DNA of 7,419 nucleotides, taken from positions 1 through 7,419 of the forward strand of contig JAFLUS010000090.1 of assembly GCA_022508685.1 (NCBI GenBank), in the 5' to 3' direction. The notes below the pieces were generated by a model. The model was not told the DNA's origin. It searched no databases and saw only the letters and a list, made by a program, of their open reading frames with translations. The position numbers were made by a program, and so were the translations under genes. Positions 1 through 7,170 of this stretch are shown here, piece after piece; position 1 is the first letter of the stretch, and each line of letters opens with the position of its first letter. Source of the stretch: Prevotellaceae bacterium. GTDB lineage: Bacteria; Bacteroidota; Bacteroidia; Bacteroidales; Bacteroidaceae.

Positions 1-25
1 TTTCCTACAAAAACGAGGCGGAATG

Positions 26-56
26 TTCGGTATGTCAACAAAAAAAGTTAAATTTG
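26..56 (+). promoter_or_regulatory. Predicted Bacteroidetes-type promoter of the rha operon
   Basis: A TAAATTTG box at 49-56 fits the Bacteroidetes sigma factor -7 consensus TAnnTTTG exactly. Nineteen bases upstream, TTCG at 26-29 is one mismatch from the usual -33 TTTG. Transcription would start a few bases after 56, leaving a short leader of roughly 25 nt before the rhaB ATG at 88. No regulator site was identified; in Bacteroides an AraC-family activator (RhaR) controls the equivalent operon, but that gene is not in view. Confidence 0.6.
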
Positions 57-87
57 CGAAGAAAACCCAAACACGCTGACAAACACC

Positions 88-1569
88 ATGAATACACAGC
101 ATTTTTTTGCCGTCGACCTCGGTGCCACGAGTGGACGCACCATTCTGGGCAGCCTGACGGACGGACGGCTGCAGCAACGCGAACTGACGCGCTTTCCTAA
201 CCATATCATCACGACGAACGGACACTACCACTGGGACCTCCTCGCCTTGTATCGGGAAGTGATACAGGGACTGCGGGCGGTGGCTGCAGAGGGCATCGAA
301 CTATGCAGCATCGGTATCGACACGTGGGGCTGCGACGTGGCGTTGTTCGGACGCGACGGCGGTCTGCTGCGTTCGCCCTACTGCTATCGCGACCCGCACA
401 CGGAGGGGGCGATGGACATTTTCTTCGAACGCATGGCGCGTGAACAGGTGTACGAAAAGACGGGCATACAATTTATGCCGTTCAACACGCTGTTCCAATT
501 AGATACATTGCGACGCAACGGCGATTCAGCACTGCAAGCAGCCGAGCGCGTGCTGTTCATTCCCGACGCATTGTCGTATATGCTGACGGGCGAAGCCGTG
601 TGCGAGTACACGGTGCTGTCAACAAGCCAGTTGCTCAATCCGCGCACACGGCGGATGGATGCCGAACTGCTCGCTGCCATCGGCATGGAGGAAAGCCAGT
701 TCGGGCGCTACGTGCAACCGGGCGAAATGGTGGGTTGTCTGTCGGAAGAGGTGCAGAGGCTGACGGGACTGGGTGCAGTGCCCGTCGTGGCAGTTGCCGG
801 TCACGACACGGCATCGGCTGTGGCTGCGGTGCCGGCTGCGAACGAGCGGTTTGCCTACCTCAGTTGCGGCACGTGGTCGCTGCTCGGCATCGAGACGTCG
901 GAAGCGATTATCAACGAACGAAGTCGTGCATACAACTTTACCAACGAGGGCGGCATCGAAGGAACGACACGTTTCCTGAAAAACATCTGCGGCATGTGGC
1001 TCTTGGAACAATGCCGCAAGGAATGGGGCGAGAGCGTGCCGCAGGATGTCAACCAAATCAACCTCGACGCCATGCAAGCCACGCCGTTCCAATCGTTCAT
1101 CAATCCCGACGACGCACGATTTGCCAACCCCGCATCGATGCCGGATGCCATTCGACAATATTGCCGCGAAACAGGGCAGCACGTGCCGACGGACTACCGC
1201 GAAATGGCACGCTGCATTTTCGAAAGTCTCGCCATGCGCTATCGGCAGGTGCTGGGTTATCTGCGCGAATTGGCACCATTCGCCATCGAACGTCTGCACG
1301 TGATTGGTGGCGGCAGTCGCAATGCACACCTGATGCAGTTCACTGCCGACAGCACGGGATTGCCCGTCGTCACAGGGCCTGTGGAGGGTACGGCACTCGG
1401 CAACATCCTGCTGCAGGCAAAGGCTGCGGGCGTGGTGGACGACCGATTTGCCATGCGCAACATCGTGGCGCAATCCGTGGAACTCCGCACCTACGTGCCG
1501 ACATCGACGGAGGCATGGGACGACGCCTACGAAACCTATCTCGCAAAAACGAAATCAACAACATTCTAA
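88..1569 (+). CDS. rhaB: Rhamnulokinase (FGGY family)
   Basis: This enzyme phosphorylates L-rhamnulose with ATP to L-rhamnulose 1-phosphate in the cytosol, the second catabolic step. The 493-residue length is normal for the family. The N-terminal FGGY domain opens with the nucleotide-binding loop DLGATSGR (residues 10-17). GIDTWGCD (76-83) is a substrate-side motif typical of rhamnulokinases. GHDTASA (238-244) carries the expected catalytic aspartate D240, and SCGTWSLLG (259-267) begins the C-terminal domain. GGGSRN (407-412) is the second ATP-site motif. The ATG at 88 is chosen because it gives the normal N-terminus, and it lies about 30 bases behind a good -7 box. It is the first gene of the operon, 20 bp before rhaA. 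The Bacteroides literature also calls this gene rhaK. All motifs are intact; the main alternative would be another FGGY sugar kinase, which the context argues against. Confidence 0.96.
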   Translation: MNTQHFFAVDLGATSGRTILGSLTDGRLQQRELTRFPNHIITTNGHYHWDLLALYREVIQGLRAVAAEGIELCSIGIDTWGCDVALFGRDGGLLRSPYCYRDPHTEGAMDIFFERMAREQVYEKTGIQFMPFNTLFQLDTLRRNGDSALQAAERVLFIPDALSYMLTGEAVCEYTVLSTSQLLNPRTRRMDAELLAAIGMEESQFGRYVQPGEMVGCLSEEVQRLTGLGAVPVVAVAGHDTASAVAAVPAANERFAYLSCGTWSLLGIETSEAIINERSRAYNFTNEGGIEGTTRFLKNICGMWLLEQCRKEWGESVPQDVNQINLDAMQATPFQSFINPDDARFANPASMPDAIRQYCRETGQHVPTDYREMARCIFESLAMRYRQVLGYLRELAPFAIERLHVIGGGSRNAHLMQFTADSTGLPVVTGPVEGTALGNILLQAKAAGVVDDRFAMRNIVAQSVELRTYVPTSTEAWDDAYETYLAKTKSTTF

Positions 1570-1589
1570 CTCATAAATCACACACTACG

Positions 1590-2843
1590 ATGAAAGAATC
1601 AACCATTTTGAAGGCGTATGAACTTGCCAAGGAACGCTACGCCGCTATCGGTGTAGACACGGACAAGGCTATCGCTGATTTGGAAAAGCAACAGATTTCG
1701 CTCCATTGCTGGCAAACGGACGACGTGGTCGGCTTTGAACGCAACGAGGCATTGAGCGGTGGTATTCAGACGACGGGCAACTACCCGGGACGGGCTCGCA
1801 ACATCGACGAGGTGCGTCGCGACATCGAATTTGTCAAGACACTCATCGCCGGCAACCACCGTCTGAATCTGCACGAAATATATGGCGATTTCGGCGGAAA
1901 GTTCGTCGACCGCAACGAGGTGGACGTCGAACATTTCCAAAGTTGGATAGACTGGGCACGCGCCAACAACATGAAACTCGACTTCAACTCCACGAGTTTT
2001 TCGCATCCGAAGAGTGGCGACCTCACGCTTTCCAATCCCGACAACGGCATCCGCACCTTCTGGATTGAGCACACGAAACGTTGCCGTCGCATTGCCGACG
2101 CTATGGGAAAGGCACAGGGCGACCCTTGCATCATGAACATCTGGGTGCACGACGGCAGCAAAGACCAAACGATGTATCGCAAGCGCTACCGCGAAATCCT
2201 TGCAGAGAGCCTCGACGACATTCTGTCTGAAGAACTGCCCTACATGAAGTCGTGCGTCGAAGCCAAACTGTTCGGCATCGGTCTCGAAAGTTACACGGTG
2301 GGCTCAATGGACTTCTACGAAGGCTATTGCGCTACGCGAAACGTCATCTACACCCTCGACACGGGACACTATGAGCAGACGGAGAATGTGGCAGACAAAG
2401 TGGCGTCGCTCCTGCTGTTCGTGCCCGAACTGATGCTCCACGTCAGCCGTCCCGTGCGTTGGGACAGCGACCACGTCACCATCATGAACGACCAGACACT
2501 GGACTTCTTCAAGGAACTCGTCCGTGCCGACGGCCTCGACCGCGCTCACGTGGGACTGGACTATTTCGACGCCAGCATCAACCGCATCGGTGCATACATC
2601 ATCGGTACGAGAGCCACGCAGAAGTGCATCCTCTCGGCGCTGTTGGAACCGCTTGCCCTGCTGCGCAAATACGAAGACGGCGGACAAGGTTTCGAACGAT
2701 TGGCATTGCTGGAAGAGGCGAAGTCGCTGCCGTTCGGTGCCGTGTTCGACTACTTCAACCTGAAGAACGGCGTACCTGTGGGCGAAGAGTACATCGCTGC
2801 CATTCAGCAGTACGAAAAGGACGTAACGGGCAAACGGATGTAA
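1590..2843 (+). CDS. rhaA: L-rhamnose isomerase
   Basis: This enzyme interconverts L-rhamnose and L-rhamnulose, the first cytosolic step, using divalent metal (Mn2+ and Zn2+ in the E. coli enzyme). The product is 417 residues, close to the E. coli length. Family hallmarks visible are LHCWQTDDV (38-46), GIQTTGNYPG (58-67), SFSHPKSGDLTLSNPD (136-151), WVHDGS (185-190), LESYTVGSMDFY (232-243), LDTGHY (256-261) and LHVSRPVRWDSDHV (283-296). By remembered alignment to E. coli E234, D267, H294 and D334, the metal ligands should be E224, D257, H284 and D324, and all four residues are present at a constant offset of ten. The frame stays open far upstream inside rhaB, but homology begins at the ATG at 1590. 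The permease gene starts 4 bp after the stop, so the two are probably co-translated. Bacteroides papers call it rhaI. Confidence 0.97.
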   Translation: MKESTILKAYELAKERYAAIGVDTDKAIADLEKQQISLHCWQTDDVVGFERNEALSGGIQTTGNYPGRARNIDEVRRDIEFVKTLIAGNHRLNLHEIYGDFGGKFVDRNEVDVEHFQSWIDWARANNMKLDFNSTSFSHPKSGDLTLSNPDNGIRTFWIEHTKRCRRIADAMGKAQGDPCIMNIWVHDGSKDQTMYRKRYREILAESLDDILSEELPYMKSCVEAKLFGIGLESYTVGSMDFYEGYCATRNVIYTLDTGHYEQTENVADKVASLLLFVPELMLHVSRPVRWDSDHVTIMNDQTLDFFKELVRADGLDRAHVGLDYFDASINRIGAYIIGTRATQKCILSALLEPLALLRKYEDGGQGFERLALLEEAKSLPFGAVFDYFNLKNGVPVGEEYIAAIQQYEKDVTGKRM

Positions 2844-2847
2844 GGCT

Positions 2848-4197
2848 ATGGGAAAACAACAAAGCAGTTTGAAGAGCACGTTGGCGGTGTCGCTGACGAA
2901 CTATCTCGATGCCGGTGCCATCGTGGCAGGAGCCAGCGGACTGACCCTGTGGCAGAAGTATCTGGGACTGACCGAAGTGCATTTGGGTTGGCTCAACTTC
3001 ATCAGCGCCAACTGCCTCGGTGCTGCCATCGGTGCCATCATCGGCGGATTTCTTGCCGACAAGTACGGACGCAAGTTCATCTATACCTACAACCTGCTCG
3101 TCTATATGACGGGCGTGCTCATCATCATGTGCGCCGTCAATTTCCCGATGCTGCTCGCCGGTTTCCTCGTGACGGGCGTGTCGGTGGGCATCGGTGTACC
3201 GGCGTCGTGGACGTATATTTCTGAAAATTCTGAAGTGAACAACCGCGGACGCAACATCTGCATTTCGCAGATGTCGTGGGGATTTGGCCCGATGATTACG
3301 CTGCTGCTCGGCATGCTCTTTGCCCCCGACGGCTACCTGTTCGGCTGGGTGGAAAGCATTGGCCACGCGATTGGCGGAGCAAACCTCACGGGCGATGCCG
3401 TCAACGTGTTCAGTTCGCGCATCGTGTTCTTCTCGCTCTTCGTCATCGCCTTTGTGGCATGGATGCTGCAACGCCAACTCGAAGAGAGCAGCGAATGGAA
3501 AGCCAGTCGCGAATCGGCAAAGGAACGGGGCGAAAACACGGGATTGCTCCATGCCTTCTCCGTGCTGTTCAGCAACCGGACTGCCGTCAAGACCGTCTGC
3601 TTCCTCGCCACCATCTACCTCACGTGGAACCTCGTCGCCTCCGTAATGGGCTTCTTCCAACCCCACATCTACGAAACGGCTGGCGGCGTGAGCAACGAGC
3701 AAGCCAACTGGATGAACTGCATCCAATGGGCTATCATCGTGTTCGTCACCTTCATCCTCTCCTACTTCATCGACAAAATCAGCCACAAGTTGGTCTACAC
3801 CATCGGTCTGTTGGTTGCTATCAGCGCATGGCTCATCATCGTCACCATCGGCGTCGGCAGCCAGTCCGTCCTGTGGGCGTTTGCCGTGCTGTGGGGCGTG
3901 CAGAGCGGATTGTCCGTGCAGATATTCTATGCGCTATGGGGTTCCGAACTGTTCCCAGCCAAATTCCGTGCCGGTGCACAAGGTATGATGTTCTTCATCG
4001 TGCGCGGTCTGTCGGCAGTGTGGGGACTGACCTTCACCTACATCTATGGCGAGAACGGCGAGGGCTTCACCTTCGCAGCCTACTGCATGATTGTCCTCCT
4101 GCTCATTTCGCTCATCGTGGGCTTCATCGGTTGCCCCAACACACGCGGAAAGTCGCTCGCACAAATTACGAAAGAACGCTATGGCGACAACATGTAA
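2848..4197 (+). CDS. MFS sugar permease, probable L-rhamnose transporter
   Basis: This is a 449-residue inner-membrane protein of the major facilitator superfamily with about twelve hydrophobic segments. Its motifs are of the sugar-porter type: loop 2-3 motif A GGFLADKYGRK (66-76), RGR in the loop after segment 4 (in EVNNRGRN), ELFPAKFRAGAQG before segment 10, and a C-terminal PNTRGKSLAQI resembling the PETKGKS signature of sugar porters. It is not the ten-helix RhaT type of enterobacteria. Its place between the isomerase (4 bp away) and the aldolase (40 bp away) makes L-rhamnose the most likely substrate, matching RhaP of the Bacteroides operon. Sugar-proton symport is inferred from the family. 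Transport of a rhamnose-containing disaccharide or of a related deoxysugar cannot be excluded from sequence. Confidence 0.9.
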   Translation: MGKQQSSLKSTLAVSLTNYLDAGAIVAGASGLTLWQKYLGLTEVHLGWLNFISANCLGAAIGAIIGGFLADKYGRKFIYTYNLLVYMTGVLIIMCAVNFPMLLAGFLVTGVSVGIGVPASWTYISENSEVNNRGRNICISQMSWGFGPMITLLLGMLFAPDGYLFGWVESIGHAIGGANLTGDAVNVFSSRIVFFSLFVIAFVAWMLQRQLEESSEWKASRESAKERGENTGLLHAFSVLFSNRTAVKTVCFLATIYLTWNLVASVMGFFQPHIYETAGGVSNEQANWMNCIQWAIIVFVTFILSYFIDKISHKLVYTIGLLVAISAWLIIVTIGVGSQSVLWAFAVLWGVQSGLSVQIFYALWGSELFPAKFRAGAQGMMFFIVRGLSAVWGLTFTYIYGENGEGFTFAAYCMIVLLLISLIVGFIGCPNTRGKSLAQITKERYGDNM

Positions 4198-4237
4198 CCG
4201 CCATTCCCATTCATTATCCACAAACTTACCAACCATT

Positions 4238-5059
4238 ATGAACAGCATATTAGACACACGCCCCGCCCTCCGTGCCGAGATTGACAGCGTAGCCGAAGTT
4301 GCCGGCTACCTGTGGCAGAAAGGATGGGCAGAGCGCAACGGCGGAAACATCACCGTCAACATCACAGAACACGTCGACGACGACTTGCGCCACATGCCGG
4401 CACTCACCGAGCCCATTGCTATCGGCACTACCCTGCCTCATCTTCGCGGTTGCTACTTTTACTGCAAGGGAACGGGCAAACGCATGCGCGACCTCGCTCG
4501 CCAGCCGATGCAGAACGGCAGCGTCATCCGCATTCTCGACGACTGCGCATCCTACGTCATCATTGCCGACGAACCCGTGATGCCCACGTCCGAACTGCCC
4601 TCCCACCTCTCCATGCACGACTACCTCATCGGCAGCGGTTCCACCTACAAGGCGAGCCTTCACACGCACCCCATCGAACTCGTTGCCATGAGCCACAACA
4701 AGGAGATGCTCCAAAAGGACGTGATGACGAAAATCCTGTGGTCAATGATTCCCGAAACCCTCGCCTTCGCTCCGCTCGGACTTGGCATCGTGCCCTACGA
4801 ACTGCCCGGCAGCGTCCGTTTGGCAGAGGCGACGCTCGAACAAATCAAGGACTACGACGTCGTCATGTGGGAAAAGCACGGCGTCTGCGCCGTCGGTCGT
4901 GACATCATGGATGCCTTCGACCAAATCGACGTGCTCAACAAATCTGCCGTCATCTACATGTGTGCCAAATCCATGGGCTTCACTCCCGACGGCATGACGC
5001 CCGAAGCCATGCGCGAAGTACAGGAAGTATTCCAACTTCCCAAGCAACGCCCCTGCTAA
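4238..5059 (+). CDS. rhaD: Rhamnulose-1-phosphate aldolase (class II)
   Basis: This aldolase cleaves L-rhamnulose 1-phosphate to dihydroxyacetone phosphate and L-lactaldehyde, the last step encoded here. The product is 273 residues, the normal length for the family (zinc-dependent class II aldolase/adducin fold). The phosphate-binding region RNGGNITVN is at 33-41. The zinc ligands are HTH at 142-144 and H214 in EKHG (212-215). SELPSHLSMH (118-127) contains the catalytic glutamate E119, equivalent to E117 of E. coli RhaD. The frame is open from 4091, but that stretch overlaps the permease out of frame; the ATG at 4238, 40 bp after the permease stop, gives the family N-terminus. It is the last gene of the operon, and its stop codon abuts a direct repeat that carries a strong terminator. 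The Bacteroides literature sometimes calls it rhaA, which invites confusion with the isomerase. Confidence 0.96.
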   Translation: MNSILDTRPALRAEIDSVAEVAGYLWQKGWAERNGGNITVNITEHVDDDLRHMPALTEPIAIGTTLPHLRGCYFYCKGTGKRMRDLARQPMQNGSVIRILDDCASYVIIADEPVMPTSELPSHLSMHDYLIGSGSTYKASLHTHPIELVAMSHNKEMLQKDVMTKILWSMIPETLAFAPLGLGIVPYELPGSVRLAEATLEQIKDYDVVMWEKHGVCAVGRDIMDAFDQIDVLNKSAVIYMCAKSMGFTPDGMTPEAMREVQEVFQLPKQRPC

Positions 5060-5136
5060 ATTTGCCACCATAACGGCAAAATAACGAAAAAGATGCGGAA
5101 AAGGTTGTATCGTTATAACCTTTTCCGCATCTTTTT
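5059..5136 (+). repeat. 78-bp direct repeat, upstream copy (DR1)
   Basis: This copy matches 6250-6327 at 76 of 78 positions without gaps (offset 1191). The differences are G5095 versus A6286 and T5121 versus C6312. The repeat begins on the last base of the rhaD stop codon. It contains a small hairpin, TTTGCC (5061-5066) with GGCAAA (5075-5080), followed by the long palindrome described separately. Together with DR2 it brackets the fic gene exactly, so homologous recombination between the copies would remove fic and leave one repeat behind rhaD. It could also be one member of a dispersed extragenic palindrome family; one window cannot tell. Confidence 0.95.
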
Positions 5137-5139
5137 CGT
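5084..5139 (+). terminator. Rho-independent terminator of the rha operon (perfect palindrome)
   Basis: Arms 5084-5106 and 5117-5139 are perfect reverse complements over 23 bp, with GATGCGG/CCGCATC in the centre. The 10-base spacer can pair further (G-U, U-A, A-U) to leave the loop UCGU. The five T at 5132-5136 form the U-tract and the facing five A make it potentially bidirectional. It starts 25 bases after the rhaD stop, the right place to end the operon transcript. Its last base is the first base of the fic -7 box, so a second role as an operator is possible. Confidence 0.85.
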
Positions 5140-5146
5140 ATCTTTG
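5139..5146 (+). promoter_or_regulatory. Predicted -7 box for fic
   Basis: TATCTTTG is an exact match to the Bacteroidetes TAnnTTTG consensus, 28 bases before the fic ATG at 5175. No convincing -33 TTTG is found at the normal 19-20 base distance, where the right arm of the palindrome begins (TAACC). The promoter may therefore be weak or depend on an activator. The absence of a good -33 element lowers confidence. Confidence 0.5.
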
Positions 5147-5174
5147 CAGCATCTTTCATTCATATTCACTCCGC

Positions 5175-6242
5175 ATGAAGTATCTGAATCTTACCAAAGC
5201 ATTGGCAGCATGGCACAGTTTGCAACCCTTGTCCGACAAAGACCGGGAGAGGCTCCGCCGTCGTTTCACCGTTGATTTCAACTACAACAGCAACCACCTC
5301 GAGGGCAACACGCTGACGTATGGGCAGACCGAAATCCTGTTGCTTTTCGGCAAGGTGATTGGTGAGGCCAATGTACGCGACGTGCAAGAAATGACAGCCA
5401 GCAACGTAGGGCTGCAGATGATGACCGAAGAGGCAGCCATGCGAAAAATGCCCTTGACGCAGAATTTTATCCGAACCTTGCACAAGACGCTCCTTCGCGA
5501 CGACTACACGGTGTATCGCAATTTGCCGGGAGGCATACAGACGAGTTACATGATACACGCCGGACAATACAAGACACGCCCCAACAGTGTCATCACGCGC
5601 TATGGCGACCGCTTCGACTATGCGTCACCGGAGGAAACGCCCGGACTAATGGCAGACTTGGTAGACTGGTACAACGCAGCAGAGCAGGCAGGCAAACTTT
5701 CGCCGGTGGAATTGGCTGCGCTGTTCCACTATCGCTATATCCGCATCCACCCATTTGAAGACGGCAATGGTCGCATCGCCCGACTGATGATAAACTACAT
5801 CCTTGCCCGCCACGACTATCCGATGATTGTGGTGCGTAGCCGCAAGAAGAGCGAGTATTTGGAAGCGTTGCATCAAGCCGACCTCGACGTCGGTCCCGTT
5901 CCTGCCGACGGTGCCCATGCCGACATAAAGCACATCCGTCCGTTCCTCAAATATTTTAACGAGTTAGTCGCCACGGAAGTCTACAACGACGTGCTGTTCT
6001 TGAGCGAGCGCAATGAAAATGTATGGTGGTACGACGGCGAACGGATTGCCTTCCGCACACCCAACTATACACGCATCCTCAACGCTATGCGCACCCACCC
6101 CACTCTGACGTTGGCAGACATGAAAGCCGCAACCGGCATCAGCATTACCGCCATCCAAAAATTGTTGGAACAACTGCTTGCCAAAAAGTACGTAGAACGC
6201 GGTGAAAAGGACGGCAGTTGGCGCGTATTCGTGACACAATAA
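5175..6242 (+). CDS. Fic family protein (class II, C-terminal winged helix)
   Basis: Fic proteins usually transfer AMP from ATP to a hydroxyl side chain of a target protein; some act in reverse as de-AMPylases. In this 355-residue protein the core motif HPFEDGNGR (192-200) is intact, with catalytic H192, metal-binding D196 and phosphate-binding N198 and R200. An N-terminal inhibitory motif of the form [S/T]xxxE[G/N] is present as SNHLEG (39-44), with E43 expected to block the gamma-phosphate of ATP, making it a class II, self-inhibited Fic protein. A flap-like stretch rich in polar residues lies at about 117-150. Residues 295-355 form a probable winged helix-turn-helix (LTLADMKAATGISITAIQKLLEQL, shown here only as helices at 311-334, then a basic wing). 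No signal peptide is seen, so it should be cytosolic. The ATG at 5175 follows a -7 box by 28 bases. No antitoxin gene adjoins it. It is bounded by 78-bp repeats and is unrelated to rhamnose metabolism; its target is unknown. Confidence 0.93.
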   Translation: MKYLNLTKALAAWHSLQPLSDKDRERLRRRFTVDFNYNSNHLEGNTLTYGQTEILLLFGKVIGEANVRDVQEMTASNVGLQMMTEEAAMRKMPLTQNFIRTLHKTLLRDDYTVYRNLPGGIQTSYMIHAGQYKTRPNSVITRYGDRFDYASPEETPGLMADLVDWYNAAEQAGKLSPVELAALFHYRYIRIHPFEDGNGRIARLMINYILARHDYPMIVVRSRKKSEYLEALHQADLDVGPVPADGAHADIKHIRPFLKYFNELVATEVYNDVLFLSERNENVWWYDGERIAFRTPNYTRILNAMRTHPTLTLADMKAATGISITAIQKLLEQLLAKKYVERGEKDGSWRVFVTQ

Positions 6243-6249
6243 CAGCCTC

Positions 6250-6327
6250 AATTTGCCACCATAACGGCAAAATAACGAAAAAGATACGGAAAAGGTTGTA
6301 TCGTTATAACCCTTTCCGCATCTTTTT
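6250..6327 (+). repeat. 78-bp direct repeat, downstream copy (DR2)
   Basis: This is the second copy of the repeat at 5059-5136, starting 7 bases after the fic stop codon, in the same orientation. The small hairpin TTTGCC/GGCAAA is unchanged. The two differences from DR1 fall one in each arm of the long palindrome, at 6286 and 6312. Homology stops at 6327, just before the end of the T-run, so the match does not extend into the following gene's coding sequence. Confidence 0.95.
6278..6327 (-). terminator. Terminator between convergent fic and membrane-protein genes
   Basis: Arms 6278-6297 and 6308-6327 form a 20-bp stem with A-runs and T-runs at the outer ends. Read on the minus strand, both changed positions give G-U pairs, so the stem is unbroken and ends in five U (complement of 6278-6282). 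Read on the plus strand the same positions are A-C mismatches. The minus-strand gene ends at 6341, 13 bases before the stem, so terminating that gene is the best supported role; it probably still ends fic transcripts too, less well. Confidence 0.75.
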
Positions 6328-6340
6328 TCTTGAAACTCAC

Positions 6341-7093
6341 TTAATATTTTGGTTCGAAGCGACCTAATATCTTCATTCCGTCAATTGCTTCTTTATCTTC
6401 CATCGCATATGCAAACGCATTGACGAGTTTGTCGCCCGTACTTTCACCCTTCATACTGCTTATTTTACCTGCTAAGTTATTGACTCTAATCCATGCGGTT
6501 TGCTGTTCGGCAGTGTTTGGATTGAATTTACCTCTAATAAGAATATTGAAAATATCTTCCCACTCTGCATCGGTAAACAAGCCCGGTACTTTCACAAACT
6601 GAATGGTTTGGTTTTCATTGGTAAGGATAAAAGTAAACACATTACCCGCTTTATTATCTTTCTGCAAGGTGTATGTAAAGACTGTTTCTGCCAATGATGC
6701 CTCAAAAACCTGTCCTGTGCCGGAAACCACTTGAATAAAGCCATTGGCATACGCAAATTCCTTGATTTCTCTTTCGCGATGAAAAAGAGTATAAATTTTT
6801 TGAAACCAATGATTACAAAGAGGCGTATACTTTCTTGGTGTCAGCATATCGTATTCCCCATCCGTTTTCAAAAATGTTTCAAACTTTCGGGTTGGAGCAC
6901 CTGCATTCATTCGAAGTAATAGCATATCCACTACAACAAGGAGCACTCCCATTACAAAAAAGAAAAGCCCAAACACTCCAAGAACAATCAGGATTACCCC
7001 ACAAGGAGCCATCCATTTTTGGATAAAATTAACAAGACTTTCAGGCAATTTTGATGGAATCAATTTCTTTTCTACAATATGTTCTGTATTCAT
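6341..7093 (-). CDS. Hypothetical membrane-anchored protein
   Basis: I do not recognise this 250-residue protein. An N-terminal stretch of about 28 polar residues is followed by one long hydrophobic stretch (29-60, mostly L, V, F and I), long enough for a tight helical hairpin or one extended helix. The remaining 190 residues look soluble, with alternating hydrophobic patterns at 118-170 (FIQVVSG, VFTYTL, NVFTFILT, TIQFVKVP) that suggest a beta-sheet domain, and helices near the C-terminus. A PH-like domain on a membrane anchor is one guess, without motif support. The frame stays open up to an ATG at 7273, but those 60 extra residues are rich in Cys and Arg and coincide with a predicted RNA structure, so the ATG at 7093 is preferred. 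The gene is visibly AT-richer than the rha genes, which may indicate separate ancestry. It converges on fic. Confidence 0.7.
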   Translation of the reverse strand: MNTEHIVEKKLIPSKLPESLVNFIQKWMAPCGVILIVLGVFGLFFFVMGVLLVVVDMLLLRMNAGAPTRKFETFLKTDGEYDMLTPRKYTPLCNHWFQKIYTLFHREREIKEFAYANGFIQVVSGTGQVFEASLAETVFTYTLQKDNKAGNVFTFILTNENQTIQFVKVPGLFTDAEWEDIFNILIRGKFNPNTAEQQTAWIRVNNLAGKISSMKGESTGDKLVNAFAYAMEDKEAIDGMKILGRFEPKY

Positions 7094-7170
7094 GTGGTAT
7101 ACATAAATTATGCCAACAGACACCACGGAATTGGCTGTAAAGAAATGTTGTTTATTTTGGCTTACAATAC

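Noticed and set aside
600..1589. Long upstream extension of the rhaA reading frame inside rhaB
   Set aside because: It overlaps rhaB in another frame, has low-complexity Arg/His/Cys-rich composition and no homology; the rhaA family sequence begins at 1590.
2755..3786. 343-codon open frame antisense to the permease
   Set aside because: The GC-rich permease gene keeps the opposite frame free of stops. The translation is full of His, Glu and Asp without domain features, while the plus strand encodes a complete MFS protein.
4091..4237. Upstream extension of the rhaD frame into the permease gene
   Set aside because: It overlaps the permease end out of frame and adds Ser-rich sequence absent from class II aldolases; the ATG at 4238 gives the normal N-terminus.
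5061..5139. CRISPR array
   Set aside because: There are only two copies, separated by a full gene; no regular spacers are present.
5059..6327. Insertion sequence or transposon carrying fic
   Set aside because: The flanking repeats are direct and lie at terminators, there is no transposase or terminal inverted repeat, and no short target-site duplication was found outside them.
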